Below are positions 5,991 to 10,906 of a DNA stretch of 17,106 nt, one piece after another. The position numbers and the translations under genes are program-made. The stretch comes from Spirochaetaceae bacterium. GTDB lineage: Bacteria > Spirochaetota > Spirochaetia > Treponematales > Breznakiellaceae. The notes below the pieces were generated by a model. That model was not told the DNA's origin, did not search any database, and saw only the letters and a program-made list of their open reading frames with translations. Positions within the stretch are counted from its first letter, which is position 1, and each line of letters opens with the position of its first letter. The stretch lies in the NCBI GenBank assembly GCA_031257995.1, contig JAIRNN010000109.1, positions 1-17,106 of the forward strand, in the 5' to 3' direction.

Positions 5991-6147
5991 TTTTTTACTC
6001 TTTGTATACGTGTATACGTTGTATACATTCGAATTCCGTATACCGAATATCCGTCATCCCCCGCAACCGGGGCCAAACCTTAACCTGCGCAAAAACCTCT
6101 ACGTCATATCCGCCTCCTTCATACGAGCCCGGTAGCGTCCCTCGCAA
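5946..6147. other. Spacer with repeated GTATAC hexamers
   Basis: Besides the promoter described above, the palindromic hexamer GTATAC occurs at 6004, 6012, 6021 and 6038, a density far above chance. A small stem CCCCG-caac-CGGGG lies at 6059-6072. No gene is seen between here and the HU-like gene stop at 6148. Confidence 0.6.
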
Positions 6148-6160
6148 TCAGGCTGATTGC
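6144..6160. repeat. Tri-loop palindrome spanning a stop codon
   Basis: GCAATCA-GGC-TGATTGC is a perfect 7-bp stem with a 3-nt loop. It overlaps the last codons and the TGA stop of the HU-like gene. There is no T-run on either side. It matches the tri-loop palindromes seen elsewhere in the window. Confidence 0.7.
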
Positions 6161-6600
6161 GCCGCCCGCTGGGCGATGTAACCCGTGGTTTCGGCCAGTC
6201 CCTCGGAAACAACCTCGATGCGGTCGGCGAGCTGCCTCAGGGCGTAGAGCACCTTGAAGTTGACCCTGTTCTTGATCTTGTCAATCAGGCTGTACTCGTT
6301 CTCAAGCACGCCGCCCACGTTGGCGAAGATCGTGAAGAGGCCGCCGAAGTTGACCCCGAAGCCGTCGCAGAACTGGTGCGCCACCTCCTTCAAGAAGATA
6401 GCAACGTGTTTCTTCAGGTCTTCGAGGCTGCCGGTATAGCCGCCCCGCTCCTTTGCCGCCCCGCAGACCTCCTCGTAAGAGAGGGTCTTCTCGTTGACCG
6501 TCCGGGCGACAAATTCGCCCTTCTTTCCCGGCAAGTGGTTGGGATAGAGCTTTACGCGGATCCTGTGCGGCACCTGCGCGACATCATCAATTACTGACAT
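6148..6600 (-). CDS. HU-like DNA-binding domain protein (PF14848-like)
   Basis: A 150-residue protein with the HU/IHF-like fold found in short DNA-binding-domain proteins of Bacteroidetes and spirochaetes (PF14848 type). The pattern is an N-terminal strand IRVKLYPNHLPGKKGEFVARTV, then TLSYEEVCGAAKERGGYTG, helix LEDLKKHVAIFLKEVAHQF, and the beta-arm region GFGVNFGGLFTIFANVGGVLEN. Beyond residue 115 comes ALRQLADRIEVVSEGLAETTGYI, resembling the start of the linker before a C-terminal Ig-like (DUF4469) domain in longer relatives. Here the protein ends shortly after, at a tri-loop palindrome, so it may be a truncated member. The ATG at 6600 has AGGAGG 6 nt upstream. It probably acts as a nucleoid-associated protein, but the role is unproven. 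A strong promoter 360 nt upstream implies a long leader. Confidence 0.75.
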   Translation of the reverse strand: MSVIDDVAQVPHRIRVKLYPNHLPGKKGEFVARTVNEKTLSYEEVCGAAKERGGYTGSLEDLKKHVAIFLKEVAHQFCDGFGVNFGGLFTIFANVGGVLENEYSLIDKIKNRVNFKVLYALRQLADRIEVVSEGLAETTGYIAQRAAQSA

Positions 6601-6672
6601 AAAAAACCTCCTATAATGTCAATATAATTTACCCCTAAAGGTTGGATACGAGATAAAAGGTAAGAAACAGAA

Positions 6673-6765
6673 TCACTTTTAACCGCAGGCGGCGCCAGAT
6701 GGCGGCGCCGATGATATGGATGAACACGGATGAAGAGGGGCGTGGAATGAAAAATCCGCGAGCCG
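6673..6765. repeat. Dispersed ACAGATG-type repeat, copy D
   Basis: It begins AATCACTTTTAACCGCAGGC and continues with GGATGAACACGGATGAAG and GGAATGAAAAATCCGCG, the same order as copies A and C. A direct repeat GGCGGCGCC (twice, 4 nt apart, around 6687-6708) is embedded, and its GGCGCC cores can pair. Confidence 0.65.
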
Positions 6766-6850
6766 CCGGCCGCTAAATTTGATAAATCGGGAAAATACCT
6801 GAAAAAGAGCCTAAAGTGGTGGTAAAAGGGGCTGAAAACCCATTTTTGAT

Positions 6851-6860
6851 GGGGGGGGGG
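6851..6860. repeat. 10-G homopolymer tract
   Basis: Ten consecutive G on the plus strand. The tract is non-coding and lies between the strong minus-strand promoter and the HU-like gene. Poly-G tracts of this length are prone to slippage. In Treponema pallidum comparable tracts upstream of genes vary in length and alter expression. Confidence 0.9.
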
Positions 6861-6961
6861 CTGTTTTAAGACAAGAAATTCCCCACAGTCTGTTAGATAA
6901 TAGTACTTTTTTCACTCTTAGCACCCTTTTCAACCATCCCGGTTTCAGGCCGACGGATATC

Positions 6962-6990
6962 TTTATACCCGACACGAAAAAATGTGTCAA
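6962..6990 (-). promoter_or_regulatory. Near-consensus sigma-70 promoter
   Basis: On the minus strand TTGACA (6990-6985), exactly 17 nt, then TATAAA (6967-6962). This is the best promoter match in the window. It points towards the HU-like gene, whose start is about 355 nt downstream of the predicted RNA start near 6955. Confidence 0.7.
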
Positions 6991-7036
6991 GTGGGGTACC
7001 ATAAAAAACCTTCACGAACTTCTGTTTCGCAATCCT

Positions 7037-7075
7037 TTTATTCCGTTCGTGTGGTTCGTGGTTAAATGTGATGAA
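7037..7075. repeat. CACGAACCAC-type repeat touching the coaC stop
   Basis: Read on the minus strand, CATCACATTTAACCACGAAC is followed by CACACGAACGG. This is a variant of the dispersed repeats (AATCAC-TTTAACCAC start as in copies B and D). The TAA of TTTAACCAC is the stop codon of coaC. Confidence 0.6.
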
Positions 7076-7595
7076 GGATGACGCGCGCGATTTCCGCAAC
7101 GTCCGCCATCGCGCCCTTGCCCAAATCGCCGCAGGCTAGGCGCGCTTCACGGGGCTCAATGATGACCGCGCCGCGTGTTTTGAGTACCGCGATGTTTTCT
7201 CCGGCGCCGGGGTTTTCCCACATCGCGGTGTTCATGGCCGGGGCGACGAAAAGCGGCTTTTGCCAGGCGGCCAAGACCACTGTGGAAAGATAGTCGTCGG
7301 CGATTCCCGCCGCGATCTTCGCGATGATGTTTGCCGTGGCCGGGGCTATCAAGACCGCGTCCGCTTTCTTGGCAAGCGATATGTGGCGCACGTCCTCGTT
7401 GCCTAACTCCTCGAACATATCTGTGGAGACTTTGTGCCCGGTCAGCGTCTGCAGCGTGAGCGGCGTGATGAAGTGTTGCGCGGCGCGGGTCATAATGACG
7501 TGTACGGCGATGCCCTCTTTCGTGAGCGTGTTGGCGATGTCCGCCGCTTTGTAGGCCGCGATGCTGCCGGTGATGCCGAGGACGAGGTTCTTCAC
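7062..7595 (-). CDS. coaC: Phosphopantothenoylcysteine decarboxylase
   Basis: A 177-residue FMN-dependent HFCD-family decarboxylase that converts 4'-phosphopantothenoylcysteine to 4'-phosphopantetheine, the step after CoaB in coenzyme A synthesis. The flavin-binding start LGITGSIAAYKAADI, the catalytic His71 (VRHISLAKKAD), IAPATANIIAKIAAG, the PAMNTAMW motif with Asn122, and the active-site cysteine flap ARLACGDLGKG with Cys155 are all present. It is the single-domain form; most bacteria fuse CoaC to CoaB. It starts with GTG, overlapping the coaB stop by 4 nt, with GGAGG 7 nt upstream, so translation is coupled. The final His-Ile and stop fall in a dispersed repeat, so the natural C terminus may have been replaced. 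Confidence 0.93.
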   Translation of the reverse strand: MKNLVLGITGSIAAYKAADIANTLTKEGIAVHVIMTRAAQHFITPLTLQTLTGHKVSTDMFEELGNEDVRHISLAKKADAVLIAPATANIIAKIAAGIADDYLSTVVLAAWQKPLFVAPAMNTAMWENPGAGENIAVLKTRGAVIIEPREARLACGDLGKGAMADVAEIARVILHHI

Positions 7596-8299
7596 AGGGC
7601 GTCCTCCGCGTTATTCCGGTGGTTGTCCCGATAGTCGTTCAGAAACCGGCAGATGCCCTCCGCGATTTCTGCTTTGGCCGCAAAGCGCGTGATGTTTTTC
7701 CGCTTGTCGATGAGAAACGCGGCGTGTTTTTCGGCGGTGATACCGGCGAGGTCGTTCGCCAGCACACAGGCGCAGTGGTTTTTTTCGAGCAACGCGAACG
7801 CCGCTTCCGTGAGCGCCGCTTCGGAAACATTGTTCAATAGTTTGAAGCCGACCAGCGCCGATTCGGGCGACAACTCGTGAAAGAGACCGATTATCTTGGG
7901 TGTCGGCTTCAGAATCAGACGCAGTTCGCGCTCAGACGAAGCAATCTTGTCCCGCGCGGTTATCTCGCGGCCGCTACCGTCAAGAACCCGGTCAACCGTA
8001 TAGTCGCTCACCGCCATGCTGTGCACAATCGCCCCGATCTCGTGTTCGGCAAGAACCCGCCTTACCGCCGCCTCAAGATCGGACACCCCCTCCACCTCAA
8101 TCAGCCGGATAGACGTGCCGCCGTGTTCTTGCGGACATACCGCACGTTTTCCATGTACATAGAAGACTGTTTCCGTGCCGCGCTGCCGGGAAAGCCGTTC
8201 CGCAATCAGCGCGCCCAGCCGTCCTGTCGCGAAGTTGGTGATACTCCGCACACCGTCGATGCGCTCCTCGGTACCGCCTCCCGTAACGAGATAGTCCAC
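7592..8299 (-). CDS. coaB: Phosphopantothenate--cysteine ligase, stand-alone
   Basis: A 235-residue ligase joining phosphopantothenate to cysteine, the second step of coenzyme A synthesis from pantothenate. The opening YLVTGGGTEERIDGVRSITN with FATGRLG is the nucleotide-binding region. VHSMAVSDY at 92-100 lines the active site. KIASS (118-122) is followed by ILKPTPKII, then VGFKLL and CVLANDL. This is the separate-polypeptide form known from streptococci and enterococci; there CTP or ATP use differs, and I cannot tell which is used here. The start is GTG at 8299 with only a G-rich stretch as ribosome site. It lies 9 nt after the flavo-diiron stop, so it is probably in that operon. It overlaps coaC by 4 nt. 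Confidence 0.92.
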   Translation of the reverse strand: MDYLVTGGGTEERIDGVRSITNFATGRLGALIAERLSRQRGTETVFYVHGKRAVCPQEHGGTSIRLIEVEGVSDLEAAVRRVLAEHEIGAIVHSMAVSDYTVDRVLDGSGREITARDKIASSERELRLILKPTPKIIGLFHELSPESALVGFKLLNNVSEAALTEAAFALLEKNHCACVLANDLAGITAEKHAAFLIDKRKNITRFAAKAEIAEGICRFLNDYRDNHRNNAEDAL

Positions 8300-8308
8300 C
8301 CCCGTTTC

Positions 8309-10174
8309 TCACAACTTTTCAAAGTCTGCCGCGCCGTGCTTGCAGAGCGGGCAGATAAAGTCTTCGGGCAACTCGTCGCCTTCATGCACGTAGCCGCAAA
8401 TCTTGCACACCCAGCCTTTTTTCGGGGCGCCCCCAACCGGCGGCTTGGGCTTGATGTGGTCAAAGTAGTATTGATACGTAACCGAGGGCTTTTCGCTCAC
8501 GAGCCCCGCTTCCGTCACATCGGCGACAAAGAGGGTATGCGTCCCGAAATCGGTGTGCGCGGCGACCCGCCCCGATATGAAGGCGTTCGCATACGCCCCG
8601 TCCGCATAGAAAACGCCGTTCGCGCTCCGTTTAACGTCCGCCGTATCCGCAAACTTATTCACCGCCCGCCCGCTCTGGAACCCAAAATGCTGAATCGTCT
8701 TGAACGTGACATCCTCCGATAAACAAGAAACATTGAAAACGCCCGTTTTGAGGATCAAGTCGTGGGTATAATTCTGCTTATTCACGGCAATCGTAACGCG
8801 CTTAGGCGTATCCGTCAGTTGCACCGTGGTGTTGATGATACAGCCGTTGTCCTTGCCGCCGTCTTTCGCGGTGAGAAGGTAGAGCCCGTAACTCAGCTTG
8901 AAGAACGCGGCGTTGTCAACCGACCCTTCCTTGACCACGTGGGTCTGTAGCTCCTGCCGGGGAATCGTATTGAGCAACGCCTGGGCCAGCGCGTCAATGC
9001 CGCGCCGGGTTTCTTCTTTTACCGAAGACTCGACCGACACGCCGTCCCCGACAACGGTGATGTTCTTCATCTTGGAAAAGAAAGCGCGCATAAGCTTCCC
9101 GGCAAGCGGCGCCCAACTGCCGTTCTCGATAAACGCGACGGTCCGGTTTTGCAGATTATGCTCGGCCAGCGCGTTCAAATCGCACTCCATCGGATAGAAC
9201 ACCCCCGCGTTGTAAGTGGGACTGGCAAACACCAGATGACTCGCCCGAAAACTCTCCGCCACCACATAAGAAAAATGCGTCTTGGACACGTCGTACATCT
9301 TGATGTTCGACAAACCCCCTTTGCCCAGCGCCGCCGCGAGAATCTGCGCCGCGTTTTCCGTGTTGCCGTAGATCGACGCGTAAAAAATCACCACGGCGGT
9401 TTCTTCCGGAGTATAGGAACTCCAGTGCAGATACTTGTCGATATACCAGCCTATATTACTCCGCCAGACCGGCCCATGCAGGGGGCAAACCAGCGCGATG
9501 TCCAGCGTAGCCGCCTTTTGCAGAAGAGCCTGCACCTGATTGCCGTACTTCCCGACAATATTCGTGTAATACCGCCGCGCCTCGTCCAGATAATCACGGG
9601 GAAAATCCACCTCGTCGGCAAAAAGGTTCCCGTTCAACGCGCCGAACGTCCCGAAAGCATCCGCCGAAAAGAGAATTTTCCGCGTACTCTCGTAGGTTAC
9701 CATCACTTCCGGCCAGTGAACCATCGGCGCGCGGACAAAATGAAAACTGCGCCCGGCAATTTCAAGCGCATTTACTGCGCCCGCTTCCCCGTCCCCGACC
9801 ACCTTCAGCCGCTTGTCTACGTCAAAGTCGTTGAACTGCCGCATGATCTGCGCCGCCATCGCGTTGGTTACGATCGTCACCTCAGGATACCGCAGCACAA
9901 CCTCGGCCAGCGTCGCCGCATGGTCAGGCTCCAAGTGATTGACAATCACATAATCCAACGGCCGCCCGTCCAAGAGATGCGCGACATTCTCCAGAAACTG
10001 CCTCGCTACCGCCTTGTCCACTGTGTCCAGCAACACCGACTGTGCGCCAAGCCAGAGATACGCGTTGTACGAAACCCCATTCGGTACCGGATACAGGTTC
10101 TCAAACAGCGCAATCCGCCGGTCATTCGCCCCGACCCAAAACAAATCTTCGGTAATTTCCGCAACCTGATACAT
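8309..10174 (-). CDS. Flavo-diiron protein fused to flavin reductase and rubredoxin
   Basis: A 621-residue cytoplasmic four-module redox enzyme, probably reducing O2 to water and/or NO to N2O. Residues 1-255 form the beta-lactamase-like diiron domain with every ligand present: H80-L-E82-P-D84-H85, His152, Asp171, His232. Residues about 258-400 are flavodoxin, with FMN loop YASIYGNTE (264-272) and SPTYNAGVFYPM. Residues about 417-575 are a flavin-reductase-like domain (FKLSYGLYLLTA, GFQSGRAVNKF). Residues 588-621 are a rubredoxin with CKIC (590, 593) and CPLC (608, 611). Only 14 residues separate the two pairs, about half the usual, so it is the short-spaced type. The ATG at 10174 (MYQVAEITEDLFWVG) matches the family start. 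The open frame continues 115 codons upstream, but that stretch contains a promoter and a toxin-gene remnant and is unlikely to be translated. It is the first gene of the unit with coaB and coaC. Confidence 0.95.
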   Translation of the reverse strand: MYQVAEITEDLFWVGANDRRIALFENLYPVPNGVSYNAYLWLGAQSVLLDTVDKAVARQFLENVAHLLDGRPLDYVIVNHLEPDHAATLAEVVLRYPEVTIVTNAMAAQIMRQFNDFDVDKRLKVVGDGEAGAVNALEIAGRSFHFVRAPMVHWPEVMVTYESTRKILFSADAFGTFGALNGNLFADEVDFPRDYLDEARRYYTNIVGKYGNQVQALLQKAATLDIALVCPLHGPVWRSNIGWYIDKYLHWSSYTPEETAVVIFYASIYGNTENAAQILAAALGKGGLSNIKMYDVSKTHFSYVVAESFRASHLVFASPTYNAGVFYPMECDLNALAEHNLQNRTVAFIENGSWAPLAGKLMRAFFSKMKNITVVGDGVSVESSVKEETRRGIDALAQALLNTIPRQELQTHVVKEGSVDNAAFFKLSYGLYLLTAKDGGKDNGCIINTTVQLTDTPKRVTIAVNKQNYTHDLILKTGVFNVSCLSEDVTFKTIQHFGFQSGRAVNKFADTADVKRSANGVFYADGAYANAFISGRVAAHTDFGTHTLFVADVTEAGLVSEKPSVTYQYYFDHIKPKPPVGGAPKKGWVCKICGYVHEGDELPEDFICPLCKHGAADFEKL

Positions 10175-10204
10175 AAAACCCCCACAGCCCACTTTTATAC
10201 TATA

Positions 10205-10233
10205 TAGATAACAAACAAACAGCAGTTTGTCAA
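10205..10233 (-). promoter_or_regulatory. Promoter of the flavo-diiron/coaB/coaC operon
   Basis: On the minus strand a perfect -35 TTGACA (10233-10228), a 17-nt spacer and TATCTA (10210-10205), with further TATA-like bases just downstream. RNA would start near 10198, some 24 nt before the ATG at 10174. The ribosome site is only a G-run. The promoter supports the short flavo-diiron start. Confidence 0.6.
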
Positions 10234-10309
10234 GCACCCTGCCGCCACCTGCCGTGGAGGCGATAGAGCGCGGCGTGATGGAAGGAGGCGGTTTATCCCT
10301 CTGCGGGGG

Positions 10310-10396
10310 AAGGATGTCCGAATTTCCGGTGTTGGCCAAAGCGATGAGGCAGCTTGTGCCGGGAATGCTTATCTTATCGAAAGAGTTTGGAGGCAT
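10310..10396 (-). pseudogene. Remnant of a DUF3368/PIN-type toxin gene
   Basis: From the ATG at 10396 the frame reads MPPNSFDKISIPGTSCLIAL and then ANTGNSDIL. This resembles the first strand and helix of DUF3368 PIN-domain toxins (typically I-V-S-D-T-S-C-L-I-A-L followed by a Gly-x-L-D-L-L helix). The first catalytic Asp is Gly here, and similarity ends at about 10310, where Pro-rich non-homologous sequence begins. A full toxin would need about 450 nt, but only about 70 nt remain before the flavo-diiron promoter. It overlaps the UPF0175 frame by 23 nt, the normal order of such toxin-antitoxin pairs. It has fallen in frame with the downstream flavo-diiron gene. Confidence 0.5.
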
Positions 10397-10577
10397 TGTC
10401 GATGTCTGATTGTAGTTCATCGGCAGTCTGGGGAAAGAGAGAAACCCCATACTTGCCCAACAATTCAATAAAAGCCCTTTTTGAAAGACCGGCCAGCTCC
10501 GCGCAATATCCCAGAGCAAGTTTCCGCTCTTCGTTGAGAAAGGTTTTGAGACAAAAATCTGTGTAATTTGCGGACAA
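10374..10577 (-). CDS. UPF0175 family protein (orphan antitoxin-like)
   Basis: A 67-residue UPF0175-like protein. The segment LNEERKLALGYCAELAGLSKRAF and then IELLGKYGVSLF is the family's helix-turn-helix-like core, followed by an acidic tail (ADELQSDIDNA). UPF0175 genes commonly sit before DUF3368 PIN-domain genes as presumed antitoxins. The only start available is TTG at 10577, without a ribosome site, directly after a TAA (10584-10586). Upstream of that stop the same frame continues for 24 codons (10658-10587) with DKYAFSDIELKEEIAANC, which looks like a lost N terminus. The gene may thus be broken by a nonsense codon. The partner toxin downstream is truncated. Confidence 0.55.
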   Translation of the reverse strand: MSANYTDFCLKTFLNEERKLALGYCAELAGLSKRAFIELLGKYGVSLFPQTADELQSDIDNASKLFR

Positions 10578-10906
10578 ATATTCTTAACTCGTTGACAGTG
10601 GTCGGCAATTTGCCGCGATCTCCTCTTTCAACTCAATGTCAGAAAACGCATATTTATCTAAAAATCAACATTCAGAAAAAAGGTTTGGCGCGGTGTTTTT
10701 GATGAAAACGCGAAATTTTGAAAAATTTTTCGCGAATTTGCAAAAAAAATCGGCTCGGACTAAAGCAAAACGGCAACACAACCGCGTACATATAGGTGTA
10801 CGCGCTCAGGCGGGAGGATGCCGGGACGTGCTGACAAAACAATCGTAGTTTAAGGAAAGGAGTTCCGCGTAGCGGGACAGAGTCTCTCAAAAAATCGGGG
10901 GACAAA
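10578..10906. other. Spacer between divergent genes, upstream of the giant gene
   Basis: About 330 nt. The left 80 nt carry the in-frame N-terminal fragment of the UPF0175 gene. The rest is AT-rich with runs of A. It holds a stem GCGAAA...TTTCGC around 10709-10732, a perfect 8-bp inverted repeat (10783-10804) and a small tri-loop stem at 10864-10876. No confident promoter box was found for the giant gene. Confidence 0.55.
10783..10804. promoter_or_regulatory. Perfect inverted repeat upstream of the giant gene
   Basis: CGCGTACA (10783-10790), 6-nt centre TATAGG, TGTACGCG (10797-10804). No T-run follows, so it is more likely an operator than a terminator. It lies about 100 nt before the start codon of the giant gene. 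Confidence 0.5.

Larger units (their letters stand above)
6601..7061. other. 460-bp spacer: long leader of the HU-like gene
   Basis: No gene is supported. Transcription from the minus-strand promoter at 6962-6990 would cross about 355 nt before the HU-like start codon. On the way are a 10-G tract (6851-6860; C-run in the RNA), a short hairpin CCCAT-ttttg-ATGGG (6839-6853) and dispersed repeat copy D. Weak reading frames in this spacer look like translations of repeats, not proteins. Confidence 0.55.

Noticed and set aside
6157..6597. Plus-strand frame almost exactly complementary to the HU-like gene
   Set aside because: The minus-strand frame has an ideal ribosome site and HU-fold pattern; the plus frame has neither.
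128..7075. CRISPR array formed by the ACAGATG repeats
   Set aside because: The copies are far apart, degenerate and of unequal length, with no regular spacers and no cas genes.
6811..7099. Minus-strand frames of 63 and 68 codons before the HU-like gene
   Set aside because: They cross the strong promoter, the homopolymer and repeat words such as CACGAACCACACGAAC (read as HEPHERNK). They look like translated repeats.
7877..8722. Plus-strand frame of 281 codons opposite coaB and the rubredoxin end
   Set aside because: It spans two well-supported minus-strand genes and has no recognisable protein features.
9149..10207. Plus-strand frame of 352 codons opposite the flavo-diiron gene
   Set aside because: The minus strand carries all catalytic ligands of a known enzyme. 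The plus frame is its complement and shows no domain.
10175..10519. N-terminal extension making the flavo-diiron protein 736 residues
   Set aside because: The family start is at 10174, a -35/-10 promoter lies within the extension, and its sequence is a toxin remnant plus Pro-rich non-homologous residues.
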